37,271 bases of DNA, from positions 6,179-43,449 of the forward strand of contig PKTG01000097.1 in the NCBI GenBank assembly GCA_002869225.1, given 5' to 3'. The DNA comes from Candidatus Muiribacterium halophilum. Its GTDB lineage: Bacteria > Muiribacteriota > Muiribacteriia > Muiribacteriales > Muiribacteriaceae. Made by a program: the position numbers and the translations under genes. Positions 1-8,543 of this stretch are shown one piece after another (position 1 is the first letter of the stretch; each line of letters begins with the position of its first letter). The notes beneath the pieces are model-generated. The model made no database searches, was not told the origin of the DNA, and was given only the letters and a program-made list of their open reading frames with translations.

Positions 1-70
1 TGACGGAGACATAGCCTTAGCTACGTTGAGTAAAGTGGAGTTGGAAGACGTTGAAAAGAAGATTAAGTAG
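1..70 (+). CDS. C-terminal end of an unidentified protein (partial)
   Basis: Only frame 2 is open from the left edge; it gives the last 22 residues (DGDIALATLSKVELEDVEKK plus IK) and ends in TAG at 68-70. The tail is charged and helical. The remainder of the gene lies outside the window and I do not recognise the family from this fragment. A terminator hairpin starts within the stop codon, which supports this being a true gene end. It converges with the minus-strand gene that ends at 75. Confidence 0.55.
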   Translation, partial: DGDIALATLSKVELEDVEKKIK

Positions 71-90
71 GTTATCAGAACCTCTTTTTT
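69..90 (+). terminator. Rho-independent terminator for the upstream gene
   Basis: AGGTT (69-73) and AACCT (79-83) form a 5-bp stem with a 5-base loop, followed by CTTTTTT (84-90). It sits immediately after the TAG stop of the partial plus-strand gene and overlaps the 3' end of the convergent minus-strand gene. The stem is short, so strength is uncertain. Confidence 0.55.
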
Positions 91-647
91 AAAGGTATAG
101 TGATAATATCGATCTGATAAACTGGTATCTCAAATACATCCACAGTAACGTATAGAACGATGTAAACCCTTTCATTATATAATATTTTTGATACTACAGC
201 ATAATACTGCTTACTTCTTTGTCCGCGATTAAACTCCTTAAACAGTGAAAGTTCAGGGTATACTACATCGTACCAACGCGTTTCGGGATTATCTAATTTT
301 CTTCCAATCTCCGAAAAAAGTATCTTCCAGTCTTCTTTTATGAACTTTTCCATATAATGAAAGAAGATCTTTGATGGAAGTAAATAAACTTTTGATCTAT
401 ATGTGTATCTTTTTCGTTTTCCGGATAGTTTTAATATTGAAGATGGAATATCATCTCTGTTTAAAACACCAGTTGCTATTATATAATCTCCTGTCTTATT
501 TTCACTAAAAGCGGTTATGAAAGAATCCTGATATCTTTTTATATAAATACTATCTTCACCTAGAAAATCCTCCGTCTTAAGTTCAAGACTCAAGACAGAG
601 GATGTAAAAAATATTATAAAAAATAAGTTGATTAAAGTTTTTCTCAT
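75..647 (-). CDS. Secreted protein of unknown function (190 aa)
   Basis: The N-terminus is a clear signal peptide (MRKT followed by a hydrophobic stretch to about residue 20, LELKTEDF after it), so the product is probably exported to the periplasm or outer membrane. The mature part is basic and rich in aromatic residues with alternating hydrophobic pattern near the C-terminus (residues about 148-185), which looks like beta strands. I see no catalytic motif and do not recognise the family. It is translationally coupled to the upstream phospholipase-D-like gene: the TAA of that gene and this ATG overlap as TAATG at 645-649, so the two are probably made together. Ends in TGA. Confidence 0.7.
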   Translation of the reverse strand: MRKTLINLFFIIFFTSSVLSLELKTEDFLGEDSIYIKRYQDSFITAFSENKTGDYIIATGVLNRDDIPSSILKLSGKRKRYTYRSKVYLLPSKIFFHYMEKFIKEDWKILFSEIGRKLDNPETRWYDVVYPELSLFKEFNRGQRSKQYYAVVSKILYNERVYIVLYVTVDVFEIPVYQIDIITIPLKKRF

Positions 648-2236
648 TAGTCTGAAAGGCTATAACCCCATTTATTATCTTTTCTATGTCTAACTATTAA
701 TGTTGCATTTGTTAATTCAGAAAGAGCTTTTTCAAGTTTTTTAGAGGACATCTTACAATTCTTTTTAAGTGTGTCTTTTTCTATGAAACCTGCTTTTTCA
801 ATAAGTTTTCTTATTTTTTGATTATCTTTATCTTCAAGAGTTCTTATTATCATTCTTGATACTTTTCTTCCATAATTACCATCAACAGATTGTGGAGTGT
901 TGATAACCGGTTTAATTAACGCTGGTTTAACTGATGAGTTCCAAATTGTATCGTATTCAGCTAAAAATCTATCTATTATATCTGAATGATTCCTGTATGG
1001 TCTTTCAAATATCATTATATTCTCAAAATTTCTTGTTTCAGCTGAGGCAGACCAGTTATAACTTCCAGCTGCAAGTTTCTGTTTGTTTACAACAAGAAAC
1101 TTATGATGAAGTAAAAGATTTCTCGTGTGTGATATCTCAACTTCTTTTTTTTCATTGTTGAAAGCAAAAGCATTTGCTCTCCATTTGTATCTTATCTCAA
1201 GATTCTCAAGTTTGTTTTCTTTTTTTTGTTTTTCAAGCCATGGACCCATGACGCTAATGTGTTCTTCAGAAGTACCCATCTGTGTCATATCAAGGAGGAC
1301 TCTAAATATTGATTTCGGTCTGCTTTTTGCAGTCCTTATAATTGCATCGGCAAGATCTCTGTGTGTAAAAGAAAACATTGCTATATCTAAAGAACCCCCA
1401 CTCCACCAGGTTTCTCTGATTAGTTTTTCAAGTTCTTCGTCTATACGATAATTTTTATCTTCTGTAATTGGTTCGGAGTTAAAAACAACTCTTACATCAC
1501 CAGCTACCGGATATGCAGGGACATATTTTTCACTTTTACATCTTCCGAATGCTTCGCTGCCATATTCGTTCCAAAGTCTTGCAAATTCTTCCTGAAACTG
1601 TCTCGCGACATTTGGAGAATCATAGAAGAATATTCTGTTTTCTGCATATAACTGATCTGAACCGTAGGAAATATTTGAACTTCCTGCAAAACACTCATAA
1701 GGTATTTTTGACTGCGGAGTATAAAATACTCCAAACTTCTCATGCATTGTTCCGTAGATCTTATCACCACTTCTTAAAGTAAGGCATCTTCCTCTGTCTA
1801 CCATTGATTGTGTATGTATTTCTTTTATCTGAAAATCAAAAGATTTACCTTCTTTTTTGTATTTTTCAGAAGCTTCTGATACTTTTTCTATCAGATCTTT
1901 TCTCTGTGAAACCGTCCATGAAGCACATGCATCTAAAATCAATTTCACTTCTATGTTTCTTTCTCCAGCACATTTAATAAGTTCATCAAGTATATCACCG
2001 GTTGAAAGTGCATACATACATATTTTTATTTTTCCGCCATCTTTTGTTTCCATTATCATTTTAAGTACACCGTTTTCAAGTGTAGCATCAACTTTTTTGT
2101 TATTTGGTAAAGTAATGTTCCTTTCTTTGTTTATCTTTGCAAAACCGCCATCAGGTGCAAAATAAGCATTGATGTCGCCTGCAATAGAAAGTATTGAAAA
2201 CAGTACTAATAAAACAAACATTATTATTTTTTTCAT
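647..2236 (-). CDS. Secreted phospholipase D-like/nuclease-like protein (529 aa)
   Basis: A PLD-superfamily protein with a signal peptide (residues 1-19). Two PLD half-sites are visible: HEK at 165-167 followed by GSSNIS at 185-190, and HHKFLVVN at 377-384 followed by GSYNWS at 391-396. The HxK pairs are kept, but the Asp of each HKD motif is Tyr in the first site and Asn in the second, a pattern also met in Nuc/mitochondrial PLD-type relatives. The family cleaves phosphodiesters (phospholipids or nucleic acid); which substrate applies here cannot be told. After the second site about 75 residues (455-529) resemble a winged-helix fold, unusual for an exported PLD. A good ribosome site (GGGGAG) lies 5 bases upstream of the ATG. 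It leads a two-gene unit with the secreted protein downstream. Confidence 0.85.
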   Translation of the reverse strand: MKKIIMFVLLVLFSILSIAGDINAYFAPDGGFAKINKERNITLPNNKKVDATLENGVLKMIMETKDGGKIKICMYALSTGDILDELIKCAGERNIEVKLILDACASWTVSQRKDLIEKVSEASEKYKKEGKSFDFQIKEIHTQSMVDRGRCLTLRSGDKIYGTMHEKFGVFYTPQSKIPYECFAGSSNISYGSDQLYAENRIFFYDSPNVARQFQEEFARLWNEYGSEAFGRCKSEKYVPAYPVAGDVRVVFNSEPITEDKNYRIDEELEKLIRETWWSGGSLDIAMFSFTHRDLADAIIRTAKSRPKSIFRVLLDMTQMGTSEEHISVMGPWLEKQKKENKLENLEIRYKWRANAFAFNNEKKEVEISHTRNLLLHHKFLVVNKQKLAAGSYNWSASAETRNFENIMIFERPYRNHSDIIDRFLAEYDTIWNSSVKPALIKPVINTPQSVDGNYGRKVSRMIIRTLEDKDNQKIRKLIEKAGFIEKDTLKKNCKMSSKKLEKALSELTNATLIVRHRKDNKWGYSLSD

Positions 2237-2329
2237 TTTTTCTCCCCAGTATTTTTAATAACTGATTCCACTTAAAATATGAAAATCATTAATATATAAT
2301 AACAGAAAATCACTTAGCTTAAAATATGA

Positions 2330-2348
2330 TATAATCTGTAAATAGGAG
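2330..2348 (+). promoter_or_regulatory. -10 element and ribosome site of tspO
   Basis: TATAAT at 2330-2335 would place the transcript start near 2342, leaving a leader of only about 13 bases that contains AGGAG (2344-2348) before the ATG at 2355. No convincing -35 hexamer is visible. Confidence 0.5.
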
Positions 2349-2354
2349 AATCTT

Positions 2355-2831
2355 ATGAATAAAAAAAACACCTTGAGGCTTATATTATCTATCATAATTT
2401 GTAATCTCGCCGGTATTTTTGGTGCTGTCTTTACCAAAAAATCTGTTAGCACATGGTATACTACTTTGGAAAAACCATCTTTTAATCCTCCGGGTTGGGT
2501 CTTTGGTCCTGTATGGACTGTTATTTATATAATGATGGGAATATCTCTCTTTTATATATGGGATTCAAAAGATAACAAACTCAAAAAAAAGACTCTTATA
2601 TTATTCTATATTCAACTACTATTAAACGGACTATGGTCCTTTCTTTTTTTTGGGCTTAGATCTCCATTTTATGCTTTTATAGATATCATACTTCTTCTTA
2701 TTTTCATTTTCCTTACTATCGCTTATTCATTCAAGATATCAAGAAAAATATCATACCTGTTACTTCCTTATTTATTATGGGTATGCTTCGCTACGTTGTT
2801 AAATTATAAGATATTAGTGCTCAATACTTGA
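2355..2831 (+). CDS. tspO: TspO/MBR family membrane protein
   Basis: A 158-residue five-helix membrane protein of the tryptophan-rich sensory protein (translocator/peripheral benzodiazepine receptor) family, which binds tetrapyrroles and cholesterol-like ligands and acts in stress or porphyrin-related regulation. The family signature is present: WYTTLEKPSFNPPGWVFGPVWT (W34 onward), the second motif LLNGLWSFLFFG around residues 89-100, and WVCFATLLNY near the end. Length is normal. It is divergent from the minus-strand PLD unit and followed after about 90 bases by gcvT, with which there is no obvious functional link. Ends in TGA. Confidence 0.93.
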   Translation: MNKKNTLRLILSIIICNLAGIFGAVFTKKSVSTWYTTLEKPSFNPPGWVFGPVWTVIYIMMGISLFYIWDSKDNKLKKKTLILFYIQLLLNGLWSFLFFGLRSPFYAFIDIILLLIFIFLTIAYSFKISRKISYLLLPYLLWVCFATLLNYKILVLNT

Positions 2832-2860
2832 AATCCTAATTCCGTAGATTTATAATTCAC

Positions 2861-2889
2861 ATAAACCCGAACAAGATTGGTTTATTTTA
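2861..2889 (+). terminator. Possible weak terminator after tspO
   Basis: ATAAACC (2861-2867) pairs with GGTTTAT (2879-2885) around an 11-base loop and is followed by TTTAA. AT-rich and with a poor T-run, so only a candidate. I looked in this 5' region of gcvT for a glycine riboswitch and did not see one. Confidence 0.3.
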
Positions 2890-2920
2890 AGGGGAAAATA
2901 CAGTTTTATGGGAGTGTTAT

Positions 2921-4045
2921 ATGAGAACACCTTTTTATGATTGTCATGTGAAATACGGCGGAAAGATCGTAGAGTTTTGTGGTTATGAACTTCCTATTCA
3001 ATTCGAAGGGATCATTAAAGAACATAACAGAGTAAGAGAAAATGCTGGTCTTTTTGATGTATCTCATATGGGTGAATTTTTTCTCGAAGGTAAAGGCGCT
3101 ATTGAGTTTGCAGATAAGATAGTACCAAACAGGGTGTCAGAACTTGTCGATGGTCAAGCTCTTTATACTCCTCTTTGTAGAGAAGATGGTACAACTGTAG
3201 ATGATCTTCTAGTATACAGAATGGATGCTGAAAATGTACTCCTTGTAGTAAATGCAGCTAATATAGATAAAGATTTTGCTCATATTTCATCGATTGATAG
3301 ACCGGAAAGTGTGAAACTAACAAACAGGTCTAAAGATTTTGCTCAACTTGCAATACAGGGTCCGAAAGCTCCTTATATAGTTCAGAAACTTATAGAAGAA
3401 GGAAGAAACGTTGATAACATTGGTTTTTTCCATTTTGAAAGATGTTTGTTTGCAGGAGTTCAGGCTATTGTATCAAGAACCGGTTATACTGGTGAATATG
3501 GATTTGAGATATATTTTGACTCACTCGATAAAGCGCATGATGTTTGGGAAAGCATAATGGAAGCTGGTAAAGAATATTATGTTCAGCCAATAGGTCTTGG
3601 TGCAAGGGATACACTCAGATTTGAGGGTTGTCTTATGCTTTATGGTAATGATCTTAATGATACTACTACTCCACTTGATGCTAAATTGAACTGGACTATT
3701 GACTGGAACTCGGATTTTATAGGTAAAGCTGCTCTTCTAAAACAGAAGGAAGAAGGTTACAGCAGAAGACTTGCAGGACTTGAGATAATAGATAAAGGAA
3801 TAGCAAGACATGATTATGAAGTATATTCACTTGATGAGAAAAAGATAGGAGTGATCACTTCAGGAACAAAATGTCCTACATTAAACAAGATAATGGCTAT
3901 GGCTTATATAGAAAGCCCGCTATGGAAAAAAGGTAATGAGGTATTAGTAAAAGTAAGGAACAAATTTATAAAAGCCAAGACTGTGAAGATGCCATTTTAT
4001 AAAAAACCGGCATTGACTATGGTAAATAAAGAACGCGAAGCGTAA
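2921..4045 (+). CDS. gcvT: Aminomethyltransferase, glycine cleavage T-protein
   Basis: T-protein takes the aminomethyl group from lipoylated GcvH and transfers the methylene to tetrahydrofolate, releasing ammonia. The 374-residue product has the usual length and recognisable motifs: FEGIIKEHNRVRENAGLFDVSHMGE near the N-terminus, SRTGYTGEYGFEIYF around residues 185-200, and GLGARDTLRFEG near 225. The ATG is preceded by GGGAG. It is separated from the rest of the glycine cleavage genes (gcvH-gcvPA-gcvPB) by about 410 bp of repeat-rich DNA, so an ancestral operon may have been split by repeat insertion. The C-terminal codons and the TAA run directly into the first heptamer of the repeat array, so the last few residues (EREA) may derive from the repeat. 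Confidence 0.95.
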   Translation: MRTPFYDCHVKYGGKIVEFCGYELPIQFEGIIKEHNRVRENAGLFDVSHMGEFFLEGKGAIEFADKIVPNRVSELVDGQALYTPLCREDGTTVDDLLVYRMDAENVLLVVNAANIDKDFAHISSIDRPESVKLTNRSKDFAQLAIQGPKAPYIVQKLIEEGRNVDNIGFFHFERCLFAGVQAIVSRTGYTGEYGFEIYFDSLDKAHDVWESIMEAGKEYYVQPIGLGARDTLRFEGCLMLYGNDLNDTTTPLDAKLNWTIDWNSDFIGKAALLKQKEEGYSRRLAGLEIIDKGIARHDYEVYSLDEKKIGVITSGTKCPTLNKIMAMAYIESPLWKKGNEVLVKVRNKFIKAKTVKMPFYKKPALTMVNKEREA

Positions 4046-4346
4046 TGCGTAAAGCGTAATGGGTAATAATTGAGTCGAGGGTCAAAAACCCTTTGCAAAG
4101 CAAAGCACAGCCTGAAAGGCTCATCTTGAGCGGAGCGATACATCAGCAGCATAGCTGCTAAACTGCTGTGAAACAGGAAACGGTGGAACAGTAAACAGTT
4201 AAAATTGTGAGAAGTGAAAAGTTAGCGAGTCTAATGACTCTAGTAATAAGATAAAAGTAGAAAATATAAAAACAAAGAAACATGGGGTTTGGGATTTGGT
4301 GTTTTGGATTTGGGGTGGTTATGATTTTCCCAAAAACCAAAATCCA
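4042..4346 (+). repeat. Degenerate 7-bp tandem repeat tract with small hairpins
   Basis: This intergenic stretch is built of successive, unrelated 7-bp repeats: GTAATGC/GTAAAGC/GTAATGG/GTAATAA at 4042-4069, then (after hairpins) GAAACAG/GAAACGG/TGGAACA/GTAAACA from about 4169, AGTGAAA-type units near 4211, and GGGGTTT/GGGATTT/GGTGTTT/TGGATTT/GGGGTGG at 4284-4318. In between sit short inverted repeats: AGGGT/ACCCT (4078-4092), AGCCT-GAA-AGGCT (4109-4121), AGCAGC-ATA-GCTGCT (4145-4159), and GAGTC-TAAT-GACTC (4227-4240). A 23-base segment (4224-4246) is identical to one at 21957-21979. No convincing gene lies inside. Confidence 0.75.
4078..4095 (+). terminator. Possible terminator after gcvT
   Basis: AGGGT and ACCCT flank a CAAAA loop and are followed by TTG; a 5-bp hairpin with a very short T-run about 30 bases after the gcvT stop. 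It may only be one of the local hairpin repeats. Confidence 0.3.
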
Positions 4347-4388
4347 GTTTCATACCAAGTCCCGATTATTAAGTTGGATTAAGAATAT

Positions 4389-4417
4389 TTGACTTTTTAT
4401 TAAAAGCTGTGTTTAAT
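4389..4417 (+). promoter_or_regulatory. Putative sigma-70-type promoter of the gcvH operon
   Basis: TTGACT at 4389-4394 and TTTAAT at 4412-4417 are separated by 17 bases. A start near 4424 would give a leader of about 36 bases carrying the strong ribosome site AAGGGGGG just before the gcvH ATG at 4460. It is placed after the repeat tract, so gcvH and the genes behind it can be transcribed independently of gcvT. Confidence 0.5.
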
Positions 4418-4459
4418 AAATTTGAAATCAAGATAATACCTTAAATCAAGGGGGGAAAT

Positions 4460-4849
4460 ATGGCAGGAACACTATTTACAAAAACTCATGAATGGGTAAA
4501 GCTTAATGGGGATATTGCAACAGTTGGACTATCTGATTATGCTCAGGGTGAACTTGGAGATATCGTTTTCGTTGAGATGCCTGAAGTAGATGAAGAAGTT
4601 GATGCTGAAGATTCTATAGGAAGTATAGAATCTGTTAAGACTGTTTCAGATTATTATGCACCACTAACAGGTCAGATAACTGAGCTTAACGAAACACTTG
4701 AGGATACTCCTGAACTTCTAAACGAAGAACCTATGACAGATGGTTGGATCTTCAAGATGAAGATCTCAGATAAAGATGAGATAGAAGATCTTATGGATGA
4801 AAAAGATTATAAGGATTATTTAAGGGAACTTCAGGAAGAGGGGGAATAA
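4460..4849 (+). CDS. gcvH: Glycine cleavage system H-protein
   Basis: H-protein carries the lipoyl arm that shuttles the aminomethyl group between the P, T and L proteins. The 129-residue length is standard. The lipoylation site is in ESVKTVSD, with the modified lysine at K60; the N-terminal FTKTHEWVKL and the GELGDIVFVEMPEVDEEV block are family hallmarks. The start is fixed by a strong GGGGGG-type ribosome site. Four bases separate its TAA from gcvPA. No lipoate ligase or lipoamide dehydrogenase is in the window. Confidence 0.96.
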   Translation: MAGTLFTKTHEWVKLNGDIATVGLSDYAQGELGDIVFVEMPEVDEEVDAEDSIGSIESVKTVSDYYAPLTGQITELNETLEDTPELLNEEPMTDGWIFKMKISDKDEIEDLMDEKDYKDYLRELQEEGE

Positions 4850-4853
4850 CCCT

Positions 4854-6194
4854 ATGGACTTCTTTTCCCATTCTGAAGATGATGTAAAGAAATTGATGGG
4901 GGAACTGGGAGTCGGACATATTGATGAACTTTTCAAAGATATTGATCCTGAAAAGTTAAATCCAACTCTGGACCTTCCTGTTCCTATGACAGAAAAGGAA
5001 GTAGCTGAGCTTTTAAAGGAAAAAGCTTCTAAAAACTGTGCTGGAGATTGTATATCTCTTGCCGGTGGTGGAGTGTATGATACATATATACCAGCGGTAG
5101 TCGATGAACTTGCAGCAAGAGGTGAGTTTTATACTGCTTATACTCCTTATCAGGCTGAGGTAAGTCAGGGAACGCTTCAGGTAATATTTGAATTTCAATC
5201 AATGATCTGTTCTCTTACTGGAATGGAAGCTGCTAATGCTTCTATGTATGATGGGGCATCCGCTTTGGCTGAAGCTGTACTTATGGCTTTTCGGCAGAAA
5301 AAGAAAGCGAATAACGTTTATATTGCAAAAAGCATAAATCCATTTTATAAAAAAGTTATAAAGACCTATCTTTCAGGATTTGATTATAGTATCAATGAGA
5401 TCCCTTTTAAAGAAAACGGCCTTTTAGATATCGATTTTTTGAAAAGTCAGGATCTAAATGAAACATGTGCTATCGTAGTATCAAATCCAAATTTCTTTGG
5501 ACTTTTTGAAAGTGGACTTGAAGAACTCAATGATATAAAAAAAGAAAACAAACTTCTTCTAATTGCACAGCAAAACCTTCTTTAACAGAGTCTTCTTAAA
5601 GGTGGAGATGAACTCGGCTTTGATATAGTAGCAGGTGAAGCTCAGAACATGGGAAATTATCCAGGTTTTGGTGGACCGCTTCTTGGTTTCTTAGCAACAA
5701 CTAAAAAACTTTTAAGAAAACTACCTGGAAGAATAGTTGGACTTTCTGAAGATGTTGATGGTAAAAAGGCTTATGTACTTACTCTTCAGGCACGTGAGCA
5801 GCATATAAGAAGACAGACTGCTACATCGAATATATGTTCCAATGAGGCATTATGTGCCACAAGATCTACTATTTATATGGCACTTCTTGGAAAGCAGGGA
5901 CTAAGTCAGTTAGCTCTTTATAACATGGAAAGAACGGAAAGACTTATAGAAATATTTAAAAGATTTGGTTTTAAAGAAAGATTCCAAACTCCTTATTTTA
6001 ACGAAAATGTACTTTATCATGAAAAGATAGATGAGACTTTTGAAAGACTTACTGAAAAAGGACTTGTTTGTGGAATACTTCTTAAGGATCATCTTGGAGA
6101 TGATTTCAAAAATTGTATCCTGATCTGTGGTACTGAAAAACTTACAGATAAAAAATTGGAAAAGGTTTCTAGTATTCTTAAGGAGGTACTCTAA
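4854..6194 (+). CDS. gcvPA: Glycine dehydrogenase (decarboxylating) subunit 1, with an in-frame TAA
   Basis: The N-terminal-half subunit of the split P-protein; with GcvPB it forms the PLP enzyme that decarboxylates glycine. The reading frame is interrupted once, by TAA at 5583-5585 (codon 244). Both sides are excellent GcvPA sequence in the same frame: before it, [14 protein letters not shown] and [10 protein letters not shown]; after it, [30 protein letters not shown] and [19 protein letters not shown]. The stop falls where homologues have roughly DPxSLxLLKPPGE; here the flanks read QNLL, stop, QSLLKGG. Ignoring the stop the length (446 codons) is normal for the family and there is no frameshift. 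The ATG at 5649 could not restart a working subunit. It overlaps gcvPB by one base (TAATG). Could be a readthrough gene, a fresh pseudogene or a base error. Confidence 0.85.
5583..5585 (+). other. In-frame TAA inside gcvPA
   Basis: TAA codon 244 of the gcvPA frame, followed by CAG. The upstream context is CTT CTT. Homologous protein continues in the same frame for 202 more codons with no second stop until the natural TAA at 6192-6194. Confidence 0.9.
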
Positions 6195-7660
6195 TGGATA
6201 AAGTTGAAAAGACTATTTTTGAGTTTTCCTCAAAAGGTGCTGGTACCTATAAGACTGTTGAAAGAGATCTTTCTGCTTTTGAAAAAAGAATACCTGCATC
6301 TTTGAGAAGAGCTGATCTTGATTTTCCTGAAGTATCAGAACCTGAGGTCTTAAGGCATTATTTCAGACTGTCCAGGAAAAACTTCTCAGTAGATGAAGGT
6401 TTTTATCCACTTGGTTCCTGTACTATGAAATATAATCCAAAGATAAACGAGAGACTTGCTTCCAATCCTGCTTTTACAGATGTGCATCCATTGATGCCGG
6501 TTGAAAAAGTTCAGGGATGTCTTGAGATAATGAACGAACTATCAGAGTATCTTTGTGAGATAGTCGGAATGGATTCATGTACTTTATCTCCAGTTGCAGG
6601 TTCACATGGAGAGTTCACAGGACTCAAGATAATCAAAGAATATCATAAAAAGATGGGAAACGATCACAAGGATGTTATCATTCTTCCTGACTCAGCTCAT
6701 GGAACAAATCCGGCTAGTGCTTCAATGTGTGGTTTTAAAGTTGTTGAAGTCCCATCTGATAAAGATGGTGGAATAGATCTTGAGAGACTTAAGGAACTGG
6801 TTGATGACAATGTTGCAGGTTTTATGGTGACTAATCCAAGTACTTTAGGTCTTTATGATAAAAACATACAGGAGATCGCAAAGGTATTTCATGAAAAAGA
6901 TGCACTTCTTTATTATGATGGAGCAAACCTTAATGCGATTATGGGAAAAGTCAAACCTGGAGATATGGGATTTGATATAGTTCATCTTAACCTTCATAAG
7001 ACTTTTTCTACACCTCATGGTGGAGGTGGACCAGGAGCTGGACCTGTTGGAGTAAAGAAAAGACTACATAGTTTCCTTCCTGGACCTTTAGTTGAAAAAA
7101 AAGGTGAAAAATATGTGTTTGCGGATGAACCGGTTCATACTATTGGAAGATTACATTCGTTTTACGGAAATTTTTTGATTCTTGTTAGAGCTTATATATA
7201 TATAAGGATGCTTGGTGAAAAAGGTCTTAGAAAGACCTCGGAAAGAGCTGTTCTTAATGCAAATTACATGATGAACAAACTAAAGAAAGTACTTAAACTC
7301 GACTATGACAGAACATGTATGCATGAGTTTGTCTTGTCAGCAAAAGCTTTAAAGAAAGAGACGGGTGTCTCAGCAATGGATATAGCAAAAAGACTTCTTG
7401 ATTTTGGATATCATGCACCTACAATGTATTTTCCTCTTATTGTTGAGGAAGCTCTTATGATAGAACCTACAGAGACAGAGACAAAAGAAAGTATTGATGA
7501 TTTTTGTAAAGCTATTGAAAAAATAGTTGAGGAAAGCAGAAAGGACCCTGAGATTCTTCATAATGCTCCAATAAACACTCCGGTTAGAAGAGTTGATGAT
7601 GTTCAGGCTGCAAGAAAACCAAGGACAAATCATTATTTAGACTGCAGGTCTGATGTTTAA
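6194..7660 (+). CDS. gcvPB: Glycine dehydrogenase (decarboxylating) subunit 2
   Basis: The catalytic C-terminal-half subunit of glycine decarboxylase. The PLP-binding lysine is K269 in [17 protein letters not shown] (266-280), preceded by the cofactor-binding [10 protein letters not shown] (167-176) and YDGANLNAI (241-249). Length of 488 is normal. It starts at the A shared with the gcvPA stop and its own TAA overlaps the start of the next gene (ATG at 7653), so the block is tightly coupled. Intact, unlike its partner gcvPA, which argues that the complex is or was recently in use. Confidence 0.95.
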   Translation: MDKVEKTIFEFSSKGAGTYKTVERDLSAFEKRIPASLRRADLDFPEVSEPEVLRHYFRLSRKNFSVDEGFYPLGSCTMKYNPKINERLASNPAFTDVHPLMPVEKVQGCLEIMNELSEYLCEIVGMDSCTLSPVAGSHGEFTGLKIIKEYHKKMGNDHKDVIILPDSAHGTNPASASMCGFKVVEVPSDKDGGIDLERLKELVDDNVAGFMVTNPSTLGLYDKNIQEIAKVFHEKDALLYYDGANLNAIMGKVKPGDMGFDIVHLNLHKTFSTPHGGGGPGAGPVGVKKRLHSFLPGPLVEKKGEKYVFADEPVHTIGRLHSFYGNFLILVRAYIYIRMLGEKGLRKTSERAVLNANYMMNKLKKVLKLDYDRTCMHEFVLSAKALKKETGVSAMDIAKRLLDFGYHAPTMYFPLIVEEALMIEPTETETKESIDDFCKAIEKIVEESRKDPEILHNAPINTPVRRVDDVQAARKPRTNHYLDCRSDV

Positions 7661-8543
7661 AATAACTGTACCATGTTCGTTAAGGATCGGGCCGGGGATC
7701 GATACTTTTGCCCTGGCCGTCGATCGTTTCATAGAGATAATACTAATAGATGTTGATCGTGAAGAAAAAAATGGAAGCGTTACAATAGACCGCGATAGTA
7801 CACCTTTTGTTGATAGAGAGAATCTGAAACTTATAACAAATAAGATATTCCGACATATGAGTCGAGTGTTCTCATTTCCAAGATACGATATAAAGGTGAA
7901 ATTTCTTTCCGAAAAAGCATATCTTTCATGTCTTAATCAGAACGAGGCTATACTTATTGGTATTGTAAGTATATTAAATCTTGTCTATAACCTTAATCTT
8001 ACAGAGGAACGTATACTTTCTATCGCAAATGAGACGGGATTTAGATTAGAATGTGCGACGGCTTCGTTTATGGGAAATCTTGCTATTGTTGACAGGGAAA
8101 GAAATAATTTTCTTACAATCGACTGGCCATCTGAGTGGAAGATATCTCTCGTTAAACCATCAGAACCAAAATGGATCAAAAAGCTTCCAAAAATAAGTAG
8201 AGAGATAGCAGATGATATGGTCTCAAAAGCGTCATTTTTCACAATAGCTGTCTTGAATTCAAATTCAGAACTTCTAGCTGCTTCTCTTCAAGATCAGTTT
8301 CTTTATAATATTCATAGAGGAAGAATACCTTATCTTGATAAATTACTTCTGACAGGGAAAAACTGCAATGTTCACGGACTATCACTTTTAAGAAAAGAGG
8401 CTGGAATAATAATAATAGCTGATCAGATTCCAAGAAAAAGATGTTCATCGAGAATATATCAGCTTTTATCCACTGCCAATACAGAATATATTGAAGAGGA
8501 ATTTGGGGTAGAAGGCGCAGGTATTGCAATATGCAAAGATTGA
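7653..8543 (+). CDS. thrB: Homoserine-kinase-like GHMP protein with degenerate active-site motifs
   Basis: The first GHMP motif is clear ([23 protein letters not shown], compare VPATSANLGPGFD in ThrB), the 296-residue length fits, and the gene lies directly before lysC and asd, so homology to homoserine kinase is likely. However, the glycine-rich ATP loop expected as PxGxGLGSSAA is here [15 protein letters not shown] (about residues 90-104), the GHPDN segment is replaced by [10 protein letters not shown], and the C-terminal SGAGPT motif is replaced by SLLRKEAG. The protein is open over its full length and sits in frame in the operon, so it is not simple decay. It may be a pseudokinase, or have a changed role. 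It overlaps gcvPB by 8 bases and lysC by 13. Confidence 0.65.
   Translation: MFKITVPCSLRIGPGIDTFALAVDRFIEIILIDVDREEKNGSVTIDRDSTPFVDRENLKLITNKIFRHMSRVFSFPRYDIKVKFLSEKAYLSCLNQNEAILIGIVSILNLVYNLNLTEERILSIANETGFRLECATASFMGNLAIVDRERNNFLTIDWPSEWKISLVKPSEPKWIKKLPKISREIADDMVSKASFFTIAVLNSNSELLAASLQDQFLYNIHRGRIPYLDKLLLTGKNCNVHGLSLLRKEAGIIIIADQIPRKRCSSRIYQLLSTANTEYIEEEFGVEGAGIAICKD

Noticed and set aside
2832-2920. Glycine riboswitch upstream of gcvT
   Set aside because: The 89-base leader lacks the conserved glycine aptamer cores; only a weak AT-rich hairpin is present.
4158-4340. 60-residue minus-strand frame between gcvT and gcvH
   Set aside because: It lies wholly within degenerate heptamer repeats, has no ribosome site, and its low-complexity sequence is explained by the repeats.
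5649-6194. Second half of gcvPA as a separate gene starting at 5649
   Set aside because: The ATG lies in the middle of a conserved segment, has no ribosome site, and homologous residues lie between the TAA and this ATG.
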